Positions 40,014 through 52,926 of a stretch of 64,000 bases of DNA are shown in pieces; position 1 is the stretch's first letter; every line of letters starts with the position of its first letter. The translations under genes and the position numbers were made by a program. The notes under the pieces were generated by a model. It worked only from the letters and a program-made list of their open reading frames with translations, did no database searches and was not told where the DNA came from. The stretch is from Rhodanobacter sp. (lineage in GTDB: Bacteria; Pseudomonadota; Gammaproteobacteria; Xanthomonadales; Rhodanobacteraceae), in assembly GCA_004298045.1 (NCBI GenBank), contig SCRM01000021.1, positions 310,001-374,000 on the forward strand, in the 5' to 3' direction.

Positions 40014-41117
40014 TTACTGCCCGCGCATGCGCCCTTGGAAGCGCGGATGGTTGTTGCCCATGTAGGTCAGCTTGATCTTGCCAACCGCCGCGATGCGTTC
40101 CTCGGCCAGCCGATCTGCCGCACGGTAGGTCGGCACGTTTTCGTTCTTGCTGATTTCGAAGATGCGGCCGAGGTTGTAGTAAATCGTGCGCATCATGCGC
40201 ATCGCGCGTTCACGGTTGTAGCCGTCGATTTCGAGCGACACGTTCATCACGCCGCCGGCGTTCACCGCGTAGTCGGGCGCGTACAGCACGCCGCGGCGGT
40301 TCAGCTCATCGCCGATCGCGTCGGTGGAAAGCTGGTTGTTGGCCGGCCCGCAGATAATCTTGGCCTTGATGCGGTCGATGGTGTTCTCGTTCACCGTGCC
40401 GCCCAGCGCGCACGGCGAGAACACGTCGGCGTCGACGTCGTAGATCTCGTCGATGCCGACTGCCTCGCAGCCCAGCTCGTCCACACAGCGCTGCACCGCC
40501 TGCTTGTTGATGTCGGTGACGAACACCTTGGCGCCCTGTTCGCGCAGTAGCTTGATCAGCTCGCCGCCGACGTGGCCGCAACCCTGCACCGCGTAGCTGT
40601 ACTTGCCCACGTCCTCGTTGCCGTGGCGGAAATGCAGCGTGGCCATCAGGCCCTGCAACGCGCCGTAGGCGGTGAACGGCGAGGGGTCGCCCGAGCCACC
40701 ATGCACCTGGTGCACGCCGGTGACGTATTCGGTTTCGCGGAACACGTATTCCATGTCGTTGACGTCGATGCCGACGTCTTCGGCGGTGATGTAGCGCCCG
40801 CCGAGCGAGTTGACGAAACGGCCGAACGCGCGAAACAGCGCTTCGGACTTGTCTTTTGCCGGGTCGCCGATGATCACGGCCTTGCCGCCGCCAAGGTTCA
40901 GGCCGGCCACCGCGTTCTTGTAGGTCATGCCGCGCGACAGGCGCAGCACGTCGTTCACGGCTTCCTGCTCGGTCTTGTACGGCCACATGCGCAGGCCGCC
41001 CAGCGCGGGGCCAAGCACGGTGTTGTGGATCGCGATGATGGCCTTGAGGCCCGCATCCTGGTTTTGGCAGAACACCACTTGCTCGTGGCCGGTGCCGGCG
41101 ATGGTTTCAAAAATCAT
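40014..41117 (-). CDS. Leucine (Glu/Leu/Phe/Val-type) dehydrogenase
   Basis: NAD-dependent amino-acid dehydrogenase of 367 residues, the length of leucine and valine dehydrogenases rather than glutamate dehydrogenases. The catalytic region is ALGGLRMWPYKTEQEA then YKNAVAGLNLGGGKAVIIGD, with the glycine-rich loop and catalytic Lys; ITAEDVGIDVNDM follows. The Rossmann domain has YAVQGCGHVGGELIKLLREQ. It converts branched-chain amino acids to 2-oxo acids, which can feed branched fatty-acid primers. Single gene with its own terminator. Confidence 0.88.
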   Translation of the reverse strand: MIFETIAGTGHEQVVFCQNQDAGLKAIIAIHNTVLGPALGGLRMWPYKTEQEAVNDVLRLSRGMTYKNAVAGLNLGGGKAVIIGDPAKDKSEALFRAFGRFVNSLGGRYITAEDVGIDVNDMEYVFRETEYVTGVHQVHGGSGDPSPFTAYGALQGLMATLHFRHGNEDVGKYSYAVQGCGHVGGELIKLLREQGAKVFVTDINKQAVQRCVDELGCEAVGIDEIYDVDADVFSPCALGGTVNENTIDRIKAKIICGPANNQLSTDAIGDELNRRGVLYAPDYAVNAGGVMNVSLEIDGYNRERAMRMMRTIYYNLGRIFEISKNENVPTYRAADRLAEERIAAVGKIKLTYMGNNHPRFQGRMRGQ

Positions 41118-41346
41118 TGCTGCGACAACTCCAAGGAAAACTGCCCGCAGGCATCGGTGGGTGGCCGCCAGTTGCCCGCGGCCGAATCAGCCCCTGCACA
41201 CGACCTGCCCGAAACAGCGTCGCGCCGTGAAGCAAGTCGTGCATTGTAGTACGCGCGCCGTGGTCGTCGGTGGCGGCGGCTGCATGCCGGCGACGCGCAA
41301 GACGACGCGAGGCCCGGATAAACCGGGCCTCGCGTCGTCGATTCGG

Positions 41347-41421
41347 TGGTGGGCGGTACAAGGATCGAACTTGTGACTCCTGCCGTGTGAAGGCAGTGCT
41401 CTACCGCTGAGCTAACCGCCC
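41347..41421 (-). tRNA. tRNA-Val (anticodon CAC)
   Basis: The reverse complement folds as a 75-base cloverleaf including encoded CCA: acceptor GGGCGGT with ACCGCCC, D-arm GCTCAGCGGTAGAGC, anticodon stem CTGCC/GGCAG with loop TTCACAC (anticodon CAC, for GTG codons) and T-arm with GTTCGATCC. Preceded by a strong promoter. Confidence 0.96.
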
Positions 41422-41435
41422 GCCGAGAGCGCGCA

Positions 41436-41464
41436 ACTATACGGGGCACATCGACCGCGGTCAA
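41436..41464 (-). promoter_or_regulatory. sigma-70 promoter of tRNA-Val
   Basis: On the minus strand TTGACC (41459-41464) and TATAGT (41436-41441) are separated by exactly 17 bases. Transcription would start near 41430, a few bases before the tRNA 5' end at 41421. Confidence 0.85.
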
Positions 41465-41518
41465 CCGCGGAGGCCGCGTGCCGTAAAATGCCGGCCTTTA
41501 CATCAGGCGCCACGCACC

Positions 41519-41839
41519 ATGCCCCACGACCTTGCCCAGATCCTGCAAGCCTTGCAGGAGTTCCACCTTACGCCGTGGAAAATCGTCGGCTACACCGGCA
41601 TGGCGCTGTTCACCAGCCGCTGGTTCGTGCAGCTCTACTACACCCGCAAGTACAAGCGAGTCGTGATGCCGCTGGCGTTCTGGTGGCTGTCCGTGCTGGG
41701 CAGCGTGATGCTCCTGGCCTACTTCACCATCGGCAAGAACGACTCCGTCGGCATCCTGTCGAACCTCTTCCCGGTGTTCGTGTCGGGGTACAACCTCGTG
41801 GTGCATCTTCGGCACAAGAGAGTGATTGAAGAGCCGTGA
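41519..41839 (+). CDS. LAB_N-domain membrane protein (lipid-A-disaccharide synthase N-terminal-like)
   Basis: A 106-residue protein with three membrane helices (about 22-40, 50-70 and 80-95). It matches the LAB_N pattern: GYTGMALFTSRWFVQLYYTR, VVMPLAFWWLSVLGS and GILSNLFPVFVSGYNLVVHL. The family occurs as the N-terminal part of some LpxB proteins or free-standing next to GT2 transferases; here it stands alone. Function unknown, probably in lipid A or undecaprenyl-linked modification. Its last codons form the first unit of a heptamer repeat array. Confidence 0.85.
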   Translation: MPHDLAQILQALQEFHLTPWKIVGYTGMALFTSRWFVQLYYTRKYKRVVMPLAFWWLSVLGSVMLLAYFTIGKNDSVGILSNLFPVFVSGYNLVVHLRHKRVIEEP

Positions 41840-41960
41840 GCCGTGAGCCGTGAGCCGTGATTCGTGATTAGAGATTGGAGATTGGAGATTCGGCAAAGCA
41901 CGCGACGCTCCGCATCTCGCGCGGTTCTGCTCTACCCGAATCCCGACTCCCGGATCACGG

Positions 41961-41963
<3 letters not shown>
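41831..41963. repeat. facing heptamer arrays between the LAB_N gene and metH (copy 1)
   Basis: Nine consecutive 7-bp units run from 41831 to 41893: GAGCCGT four times, GATTCGT, GATTAGA, GATTGGA twice, GATTCGG. About 42 bases later the complementary units CCGAATC, CCGACTC, CCGGATC and ACGGCTA run from 41936 to 41963 into the metH stop region. The inner units GATTCGG and CCGAATC are exact inverted repeats. The first unit overlaps the stop codon of the LAB_N gene. Confidence 0.85.
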
Positions 41964-45730
<3,767 letters not shown>

Positions 45731-45738
45731 CGGGTTCC

Positions 45739-46674
45739 TCAATGCTTGCTGGCGAGCAGGCTGATGACTTCAAAATGCGGGGCCTTGCGCTCGCGGCTCA
45801 GGCGGTTGCAGCTGACTACCTTGAGCCCGGCGGCGAGCGCATGGCGCTCCAGTTCGGCGCGGGTGAAACCAAGGTTTTTGTGGTCGAACGGGGCCACCGC
45901 GGTGCCGTGGTCGTGCTTGCCCAGGGTGACGGCAAGCAGGCGGCCGCCGCGGCGCAGCAGGCGGGCGGCCTCGGCCACGACCTTGGCCGGGTGGTTGGTG
46001 TAGGTCAGCGCGTGCAGCATCAGCACCAAATCGAAACGGCGCTCGCCCAGCTCCAGGGCGTGCATGTCGCCGCGATGTACCTCGACGTTGGTAAATGCCG
46101 CCAACCGTTTTTTCGCGGCTTCGACCACGCGCTCGCTGGAATCCACACACACGATGGAATGCGCATGCGGCGCCAGCAGCTCGGCGGTGATGCCGTCGCC
46201 GGAGGCGATGTCGAGCACGTCGCCGGTGCCGAGCAACTGCAGCAGGGCGCGGGTGAGTGTTTCCCAGGTGCGGCCCGGTGAATAATGCCGCTCCATGTCG
46301 CCGGCCACGGTGTCGGCCCAGCCTTCGGCGCGCGCGCGGCTGGCCAGCACCACCGGCAGGCGGGCGGCATCCTCGCGCAGCAGTGCATCATTGATGTTGG
46401 TACGCAGCGACGCGATCAGCGATTGCTCGGCGGCGTCGCTGTCGTCGGTGTCGACGTTGGCGCGGTAGTACGCCGAGACGCCGGCGCGGCGATCGCGCAC
46501 CAGGCCGGCCTCCTTGAGCTTGGCCAGGTGGGTGGAAACGCGGGGTTGCGCGAGATGCAGCACCGCCGCCAGTTCGGCCACAGTCAGTTCTTCGCTTTCG
46601 AGCAGGGCCAGCAGGCGCACGCGCGTAGGGTCGGCGAGCAGGCGCAGTACGGCGGAGGCGGTCGCCAAGTCCAT
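45739..46674 (-). CDS. ArsR-family regulator fused to a SAM methyltransferase domain (SahR-like)
   Basis: A 311-residue fusion. Residues 1-85 are an ArsR winged helix ([20 protein letters not shown] and [20 protein letters not shown]); residues about 135-270 are a class I methyltransferase with [20 protein letters not shown] and [19 protein letters not shown]. This architecture matches SahR, the repressor that senses S-adenosylhomocysteine and controls metH and ahcY. It is the first gene of the metH operon, about 8 bp before metH. No Cys pair for metal sensing, unlike ArsR. Ligand sensing rather than catalysis by the second domain is inferred. Confidence 0.83.
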   Translation of the reverse strand: MDLATASAVLRLLADPTRVRLLALLESEELTVAELAAVLHLAQPRVSTHLAKLKEAGLVRDRRAGVSAYYRANVDTDDSDAAEQSLIASLRTNINDALLREDAARLPVVLASRARAEGWADTVAGDMERHYSPGRTWETLTRALLQLLGTGDVLDIASGDGITAELLAPHAHSIVCVDSSERVVEAAKKRLAAFTNVEVHRGDMHALELGERRFDLVLMLHALTYTNHPAKVVAEAARLLRRGGRLLAVTLGKHDHGTAVAPFDHKNLGFTRAELERHALAAGLKVVSCNRLSRERKAPHFEVISLLASKH

Positions 46675-46680
46675 CGTTTT

Positions 46681-46735
46681 ATATCTATCGCGATAAAGAG
46701 ATACGAAGGCTAGACCGCAGCCTGACGTGCGTCAA
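46681..46735 (-). promoter_or_regulatory. promoter and operator of the sahR-like/metH operon
   Basis: On the minus strand TTGACG (46730-46735) and TAGCCT (46707-46712) are 17 bases apart. Directly downstream, over the expected transcription start, lies an imperfect palindrome TATCTCTTTATCGCGATAGA (46684-46703) centred on the perfect core TATCGCGATA (46686-46695). Its placement fits repression by the ArsR-type product of the first gene. Confidence 0.6.
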
Positions 46736-46870
46736 GGTGAATGGTGCAGTGGCGGTGGCCCAGGAAACCGTTGCGAGATTTGGCGTGCGTGCTGCATCCG
46801 CACAAGGTTCAGCGTTGCGCAACGCTAAAATCGGGGACTTTTCTTCATCGCGTTGTGGATCGGAGTCCCC

Positions 46871-48031
46871 ATGGATTTCAGTTTTACCGAAGACCAGTTG
46901 TCCATTCAGGCCATCGCCCGTGATTTTGCCCAGAAGCGCATTGCGCCGGTGGCAGCCGAGCTGGATGCCAAGGGTGAGTTCCCGCTGGACAACATCCGCG
47001 AGATGGGCCAGCTCGGGCTGATGGGCATCGAGGTGCCGACCGAATATGGCGGCGCCGGCATGGACCCGATCGGCTACGTGCTGGCGATGATCGAGATCGC
47101 CAGCGCCGACGCAGCCACCGCGACGGTGATGAGCGTCAACAACTCGCTGTTCTGCAACGCCATTCTGAAACACGGCACGGAAACGCAGAAACAGACCTAC
47201 GTGCGCGCCATTGCGCAAGGCGAGGCCATTGGCGCGTATGCGCTGACCGAGCCGCAATCGGGCTCCGATGCTTCGGCGATGCACACCCGCGCCACAAAAA
47301 ACGCCGATGGCGACTGGGTCATCAACGGCAAGAAAAGCTGGATCACCTCAGGCCCGGTCGCGCGCTACATCCTGCTGTTTGCGGTGACCACGCCGGGCGT
47401 CGGCGCCAAGGGCGTGTCGGCGTTCCTGATCGACACGCACAAGGCCGGCTTCCGCGCCGGCAAGACCGAGCCCAAGCTCGGCATCCGCGCCTCGGCCACC
47501 TGCGAGATCGAGTTCACCGATTACGTGGCGTCGAAGGATGACCTGCTCGGCACCGAAGGCAAGGGGTTTTCACTCGCCATGAGTGTGCTTGATGCCGGTC
47601 GCATCGGTATCGCCTCGCAGGCCATCGGCATTGGCCGTGCGGCGTACCAGGCCACGCTCAAGTGGGTTGTCGAGCGCAAGGCGTTCGGCAAGCCGATCGG
47701 CAGCTTCCAGATGACGCAGGCCAAGATTGCCGACATGAAATGCAAGCTTGACGCCGCTTTCCTGCTCACGCTGCGCGCGGCCTGGGCCAAGGGCGAAGCC
47801 GAAAAGACCGGCGGCCGCTTCGGGACCGAAGCCTCGATTGCCAAGCTCACGGCATCGGAAGCCGCGATGTGGATCGCCCACCAGGCGGTGCAGATCCACG
47901 GCGGCATGGGCTACTCCAGGGAGCTGCCGCTGGAGCGCTACTTCCGCGACGCCAAGATCACCGAAATCTACGAAGGCACCAGCGAAATCCAGCGCATCGT
48001 AATTGCGCGCAACGAGACCGGGTTGCGGTGA
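46871..48031 (+). CDS. Acyl-CoA dehydrogenase (short/branched-chain type)
   Basis: Flavin-dependent acyl-CoA dehydrogenase of 386 residues: N-terminal helices with PTEYGGAGMDPIGYVLAM, FAD-binding YALTEPQSGSDASAM and WVINGKKSWITSG, and the C-terminal VQIHGGMGYSRELPLERYFR, with the catalytic Glu in EIYEGTSEIQRIVIAR. Sequence style is that of short-chain or 2-methylacyl enzymes; substrate not fixed. Divergent from the metH operon. Start at the ATG at 46871 (MDFSFTEDQ). Confidence 0.92.
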   Translation: MDFSFTEDQLSIQAIARDFAQKRIAPVAAELDAKGEFPLDNIREMGQLGLMGIEVPTEYGGAGMDPIGYVLAMIEIASADAATATVMSVNNSLFCNAILKHGTETQKQTYVRAIAQGEAIGAYALTEPQSGSDASAMHTRATKNADGDWVINGKKSWITSGPVARYILLFAVTTPGVGAKGVSAFLIDTHKAGFRAGKTEPKLGIRASATCEIEFTDYVASKDDLLGTEGKGFSLAMSVLDAGRIGIASQAIGIGRAAYQATLKWVVERKAFGKPIGSFQMTQAKIADMKCKLDAAFLLTLRAAWAKGEAEKTGGRFGTEASIAKLTASEAAMWIAHQAVQIHGGMGYSRELPLERYFRDAKITEIYEGTSEIQRIVIARNETGLR

Positions 48032-48035
48032 GGCC

Positions 48036-48242
48036 GGGATTCGGGATACGGGATGGGTGGCACCCAAGAGCGTAGCGGCCCTGTGGCAGCTGGTGCAGGG
48101 CCATGCACCGCTGCGCGTGCCGCGATTGAGTGACAAGAAAGCCCCGACCGCAAGGCCGGGGCTTTCTTGTTCTGATCGGGAGGTGGTACAGGATTCGGGG
48201 ACGCGATGCTGTTGCTGTGCCGAATCCCCAATCCCGTATCCC
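48036..48242. repeat. facing heptamer arrays around a terminator (copy 2)
   Basis: GGGATTC, GGGATAC and GGGATGG run from 48036 to 48056. The complementary GAATCCC, CAATCCC and GTATCCC run from 48222 to 48242, ending at the RND pump stop region. The dehydrogenase terminator lies between the arms. A further GGATTCG at 48191-48197 belongs to the same family. Confidence 0.8.
48134..48172. terminator. strong bidirectional terminator between the dehydrogenase and the RND pump
   Basis: A 13-bp perfect stem CAAGAAAGCCCCG (48134-48146) with CGGGGCTTTCTTG (48157-48169) and a 10-base loop, followed by TTCTG on the plus strand. It serves the convergent genes at 46871-48031 and 48248-51406. Confidence 0.85.
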
Positions 48243-48247
48243 GCCCG

Positions 48248-51200
48248 CTACCGCGGGTCCGAATCAAACACCTGCGGCCCAGGCGCAGGCACCGTGTCGC
48301 CATCCAGCTTGTCGCCCAGCAGGCGCCGCACCACCACGTAGAACACCGGGATCAGCAGCACGCCGAGGAAGGTGGCGAACAGCATGCCGCCGATCACGCC
48401 GGTACCGATGCCGTGGCGGGCGTTGGCGCCGGCGCCGCTGGAGACGAACAGCGGGAACACGCCGAGGATGAAGGCCAGCGAGGTCATCAGGATCGGGCGC
48501 AGGCGCAGGCGGGCGGCGTCGACCGTTGCCTCGCGCAACGTGCGTCCGGCAGCCTGCTCGGCCACCGCGTATTCCACGATCAGGATCGCGTTTTTCGCCG
48601 CCAGGCCGATCACCGTCACCAGACCGATCTTGAAGTAGAGGTCGTTCGGCAGGCCGCGCAGCATGGTGAACACCACCACGCCCAGGAGGCCCAGCGGCAC
48701 CACCAGCAGCACTGCCACCGGGATCGACCAGCTTTCGTACAGTGCGGCCAGGGCGAGGAACACGATCAGGATCGACAACACCATCAACAACGTCGCCGCA
48801 TTGCCCGAGAGGATTTCCTGGTACGACTGGCCGGTCCAGTCAAACCCGAAGCCCTGCGGCAAATCGCTGGTGACGATCTTCTGCATCTCGTTCATCGCTT
48901 CGCCGGAGGCGTGCCCGGGCGCCGGCGAGCCGACAACCTCCACCGCCGAATAGCCGTTGTAGCGGGTCAGCGAGGGGGAGCCCATTTGCCACTTCGCGTG
49001 CACCACGTTCGACAGCGGAATCATCGCCGGCAGGCCGCTGGCATCCTTCCGGCTGCTGCTCGGCACGAAGAAGTGCTGCAGCGATTCCGGGCTCATGCGG
49101 TAGGCCGCATCCGCCTGCATCATCACGCGCTTGACGCGTCCGCCGTAGGTGAAGTCGTTCACGTACACCGGTGCCAACATCAGGCTGATCGCGTTGTAGA
49201 CGTCGGTGGCCGACAACCCCATCGACTGCGCCTGCACGCGATCCACGCTGAACTTGAGCTGCGGTGCATCCTCCAGCGCATTGGGCCGCACGCCGATCAG
49301 GTTGCGATCCTGCGCCGCCTTGGCCAGCAGCGTGTTGCGTGCGGCGGTGAGCGCATCACGGCCAAACCCACCGCGATCCTGCAGGTACATGTCGAAGCCG
49401 CCGAACTGGCCGAGGCCCTGAATGGTCGGCACGTTGTTGACGAAAATGCGCGCGTCGCGGATGACGTGCAACTCGCGGTTGGCGCGCTGGATGAAGTCCA
49501 TCGCGGTGTCCTTGCGCTGCGACCAATCCTTGAGCTTGATGAAGCCCATGCCCGCATTTTCGCCGGAGCCGATGAAGCTGAAGCCGGTCACCACCACGAT
49601 GCCGTCGAAATCCTGATCCTTGCTCAAGATCTGCCGCACCTGCGTCATCACCGCGCTGGTACGCGCCTTGCTGGCGCCCGGCGGCAACTGGATGATCGCC
49701 AGTGCGTAACCCTGGTCTTCTTCCGGCAGGAAACTGCCAGGCAGGCGGGTAAACAGGAACCCGGCCACGAGGGTGATCAATACAAACGCCAGCATCCACC
49801 GCGGCGCATGCTTGACCGTGCTGCCAACGTGCCCGGTGTAGGAGCGTCGCGCGCGCTCGAACACGGCGTTGAACGCACGGAACACGAAGTTTTTCTTCTT
49901 CTCGTGTTCCGGCTTGAGGAAGCTCGCGCACAGCGCCGGAGTGAAGCTCAGCGCGAGGAAGGCGGAGAACAGCATCGACACCGCGATGGTCAGCGCGAAT
50001 TGACGGTAGATGATGCCCGACGAGCCCGGCTGCAACGCCGACGGAATGAACACCGCGGCCAGCACGGCGGTGATCGCGATCACCGCCCCGGTAATCTCGC
50101 CCATGCCCTTGCGGGTGGCCTCCTTGGGCGAGAGGCCCTCCTCGGTCATGATGCGTTCGACGTTTTCGATCACCACGATCGCGTCGTCGACCACGATGCC
50201 GATCGCCAGCACCATGCCGAACAGGGTCAGCTGATTGATGGTGAACCCGAGCACCAGCATGCCGAGGAAGGTGCCCAGCAGCGCGACCGGGATCACCAGG
50301 GTCGGAATGATGGTGGCGCGAATGTTCTGCAGGAACAACAGCATCACCAGGAACACCAGGATGACGGCCTCGATCAACGTGCGCACCACCTCGTCGATCG
50401 AGATGTTGACGAACGTGGTGCTGTCGTATGGCGTGAACCAGGTGACGCCCGCGGGGAAGCTCGCCGCCAGCTCGTCCATCTTGGCGCGCACCGCAGTGGA
50501 AACGTCGAGTGCATTGGCGCCTGGCAACAGCATGATGGCGAACGCGCCGATCGGCTTGCCGTTGTAGGTGGTGTCGAAACCGTAGGTTTGCGGCCCAAAG
50601 CCGACCGTGGCGACGTCGCCGAGCTTGACCGTGGTGCCGTCCGGATTGGCGCGCAGGATGATGTCGCGAAATTCATCGGGGCTGGTGAACCGCCCTTCGG
50701 CATTCACGGTGGCGGTCAGGCCCTGGCCTGGCAGCGCGGGATCGGCGCCGATCGAGCCGGCGGCGAACTGCACGTTCTGCTCCTTGATGGCGGCGAGCAC
50801 CTGGGTGGCGGAGAGGTGATAGCCCTGCAGCTTGTCCGGGTTGAGCCAGATGCGCATGGCGTACTCGGCGCCGAACTGTTGCGTGTTGCCTACGCCCGGC
50901 ACGCGGGCAATCTGGTCGAGCACCCGCGAGCCGACAATGTCGTTCAGCCGATCACGGTTGATCGACGGGTTGTCGGATTTCAGCGCCACCAGCATCAGGA
51001 AGCCGGAGTTGGCCTTGGCCACCACCACGCCTTGCTGGGTCACTTCGCTCGGCAGGCGCGGCGTGGCCAGCGCCACCTTGTTTTGTACCTGCACCTGCGC
51101 GATGTCGGGGTCGGTACCGGTCGCAAAGGTAAGGGTGATGTGCGAACGCCCGTTGGACGCCGATGAGGAGCTGAAGTAGAGCAGGTGATCGACGCCGGTG

Positions 51201-51406
51201 AGCTGCTGCTCGATCACCTGGGTCACGGTTTTTTCCGTGGTATCCGCGCTGGCGCCGGGATAGCTCGCCGTCACCGTCACCTGTGGTGGTGCGATGTTGG
51301 GGTAGGACTCCACGCCCAGGTTGAGGATGGCGAGCACGCCACCCAGTGAAATCAGGATGGCCACCACCCACGCGAAAATCGGGCGGTCGATGAAAAAACT
51401 CGGCAT
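48248..51406 (-). CDS. RND multidrug efflux pump, inner-membrane subunit (AcrB/MexB type, HAE1)
   Basis: A 1052-residue transporter. The N-terminus MPSFFIDRPIFAWVVAILIS and twelve membrane helices in two blocks flank two large periplasmic loops. Helix 4 has VLAIGIVVDDAIVVIENVER with the Asp pair for proton relay, and GRTLREATVDAARLRLRPIL precedes the last helices. This is the hydrophobe/amphiphile exporter family. Works with the adaptor encoded 12 bases upstream; no outer-membrane TolC-type gene is in the operon, so a shared one is expected. Confidence 0.96.
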   Translation of the reverse strand: MPSFFIDRPIFAWVVAILISLGGVLAILNLGVESYPNIAPPQVTVTASYPGASADTTEKTVTQVIEQQLTGVDHLLYFSSSSASNGRSHITLTFATGTDPDIAQVQVQNKVALATPRLPSEVTQQGVVVAKANSGFLMLVALKSDNPSINRDRLNDIVGSRVLDQIARVPGVGNTQQFGAEYAMRIWLNPDKLQGYHLSATQVLAAIKEQNVQFAAGSIGADPALPGQGLTATVNAEGRFTSPDEFRDIILRANPDGTTVKLGDVATVGFGPQTYGFDTTYNGKPIGAFAIMLLPGANALDVSTAVRAKMDELAASFPAGVTWFTPYDSTTFVNISIDEVVRTLIEAVILVFLVMLLFLQNIRATIIPTLVIPVALLGTFLGMLVLGFTINQLTLFGMVLAIGIVVDDAIVVIENVERIMTEEGLSPKEATRKGMGEITGAVIAITAVLAAVFIPSALQPGSSGIIYRQFALTIAVSMLFSAFLALSFTPALCASFLKPEHEKKKNFVFRAFNAVFERARRSYTGHVGSTVKHAPRWMLAFVLITLVAGFLFTRLPGSFLPEEDQGYALAIIQLPPGASKARTSAVMTQVRQILSKDQDFDGIVVVTGFSFIGSGENAGMGFIKLKDWSQRKDTAMDFIQRANRELHVIRDARIFVNNVPTIQGLGQFGGFDMYLQDRGGFGRDALTAARNTLLAKAAQDRNLIGVRPNALEDAPQLKFSVDRVQAQSMGLSATDVYNAISLMLAPVYVNDFTYGGRVKRVMMQADAAYRMSPESLQHFFVPSSSRKDASGLPAMIPLSNVVHAKWQMGSPSLTRYNGYSAVEVVGSPAPGHASGEAMNEMQKIVTSDLPQGFGFDWTGQSYQEILSGNAATLLMVLSILIVFLALAALYESWSIPVAVLLVVPLGLLGVVVFTMLRGLPNDLYFKIGLVTVIGLAAKNAILIVEYAVAEQAAGRTLREATVDAARLRLRPILMTSLAFILGVFPLFVSSGAGANARHGIGTGVIGGMLFATFLGVLLIPVFYVVVRRLLGDKLDGDTVPAPGPQVFDSDPR

Positions 51407-51418
51407 GGTCGATCTCCG

Positions 51419-52603
51419 TTACTTGCCGCCGGCCGGGGTGCCGGAGGTGGCCGGTTCCGGTTTCCATGGCGAGGCCTTGACCGGAGCGTCGTCGTGCACG
51501 TTCTGCACGCCCGAGACAATCACCTGGTCGCCAGCGGCGAGGCCGGAAGTCACGATCCAGCTGCCGGCGTGCATGCTCACCGCCGTGATGTCATGCCGCT
51601 TGGCATTGCCATCGCGGCCGGCCACGTAGACGTAGGCACCGACGGTGTCGCGCAACACCGCCTGCTGCGGCACCACAAACACCTTGTGCCGTTCGCCCAG
51701 GCGGGCGTTGAGCGTGACGTACATGCCCGGCAGCAGCGTGTGTTGCGGGTTGGGCAGCAGTGCCCGCAAATTGACCGAGCCCGTGGCCGGGTCGACCGTG
51801 GCAGAGGTGAAATCAAGCTTGCCGGGCTGGCCGTAAATGCTGCCGTCGGGCAAGGTCACCTGCACGCTGGACTGATCGGGCTGCGTCAGGGTCACGCTGC
51901 CCTTTTGTTGCGACTGGCGCAGCTGCTCCATGTCGCCCACGCTCATCGTGAAGTTCACGTACAACGGGTCGATCTGGTCGACCGTGGTCAGCAAGGTGGC
52001 GTTGGCGCCGGCGTCGCTGGTGCCGTTGCCGACCAAGGCGCCTTCGGTCACCTGCTGCTGACCGGCACGGCCGTCGATCGGCGCGGTGACCTTGGTGTAG
52101 CCGAGGTTGATGCGTGCGGTGGCCACGCTCGACTGGGCCTGCTGCACAGCGGCCGCGGTGCTGCGTTCGGCGGCCTCGTCGGTATCCAACTGCGCGCGCG
52201 ACACATAACCCTTGGCCACCAGCTTGCGGTCGCGTTCGGCGATCACATGCGCATTCGCATAGGTGGCCTTTGCCGCAGCAAGGTTGGCGAGGCTGGCGTT
52301 GAGCGCCGCCTGATACGTTGCCGGATCGATTTCGAACAGCAGCTGGCCCTTCTTTACGTCGCTGCCCTCAATGTAGTTGCGTTTGAGCACCAGGCCCGCC
52401 ACGCGGGCACGCACGTCGGCGCTGCGGTAGGCCGACAAGCGGCCAACGAAATCCTTGGTCAGCGGCTCGCTCTGTGGCTGCACCGCAAGCGTACCGACAT
52501 CCGGCGCTGGAGCCTGCGCCGGCCCGGCGTTCTTGTTGCCGCAAGCGGCCAGCGCAAACAAACCGGCGCACAGGACGGATGCGCGCAGAAAGGAAAATTT
52601 CAT
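51419..52603 (-). CDS. RND efflux periplasmic adaptor lipoprotein (AcrA/MexA type)
   Basis: A 394-residue membrane-fusion protein. A lipoprotein signal ends in LFALAACGNKNA, with the lipidated Cys at about residue 21. The lipoyl/barrel part has VRARVAGLVLKRNYIEGSDV, followed by a helical hairpin (about 100-165), then YTKVTAPIDGRAGQQQVTEG and the beta-barrel and membrane-proximal domains. First gene of the two-gene efflux operon, under a promoter with a palindromic operator. Confidence 0.94.
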   Translation of the reverse strand: MKFSFLRASVLCAGLFALAACGNKNAGPAQAPAPDVGTLAVQPQSEPLTKDFVGRLSAYRSADVRARVAGLVLKRNYIEGSDVKKGQLLFEIDPATYQAALNASLANLAAAKATYANAHVIAERDRKLVAKGYVSRAQLDTDEAAERSTAAAVQQAQSSVATARINLGYTKVTAPIDGRAGQQQVTEGALVGNGTSDAGANATLLTTVDQIDPLYVNFTMSVGDMEQLRQSQQKGSVTLTQPDQSSVQVTLPDGSIYGQPGKLDFTSATVDPATGSVNLRALLPNPQHTLLPGMYVTLNARLGERHKVFVVPQQAVLRDTVGAYVYVAGRDGNAKRHDITAVSMHAGSWIVTSGLAAGDQVIVSGVQNVHDDAPVKASPWKPEPATSGTPAGGK

Positions 52604-52765
52604 GGGGACTCCAAACCGAAGCGTGAAGGGGGAATCACCGGCGGAACGCGCATGTCCGTCGAAAGGTAAACGTTGCGGCTCCGCCAGCCGGATGTCGTGT
52701 GCCGAAGGTCAAGGGCTCGTTGCGAAAGCCTGCAAGTCGATGGGCGCGGTGCCAACGAGCCACCA

Positions 52766-52795
52766 ACTATACTGCACAGTACACAATTTAGTGAA
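52766..52795 (-). promoter_or_regulatory. promoter with palindromic operator for the RND efflux operon
   Basis: On the minus strand TTCACT (52790-52795) and TATAGT (52766-52771) are 18 bases apart. The spacer region carries the inverted repeat TACTG-CA-CAGTA (52770-52781), overlapping the -10. This is a typical place for a TetR/AcrR-type repressor, but no such gene is adjacent. Confidence 0.55.
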
Positions 52796-52926
52796 GTCCG
52801 GCACGGTTCAGGCGTGCTCGCTGCGTGGCGTCAAAACACGCAGGCCACACCAGCCGCGATCTAGCGTCTCCACACGGCCACAGACATGTTGCGCAACAGC
52901 AAGAATCTGCAGGGTTTATGCGGCTA

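Noticed and set aside
41831-41893. CRISPR-like array
   Set aside because: The units are 7 bp and contiguous with no spacers, and no cas genes are present.
48206-51166. 986-codon plus-strand open frame opposite the RND pump
   Set aside because: His/Arg/Gln-rich with no recognisable fold, and exactly opposite an intact transporter gene.
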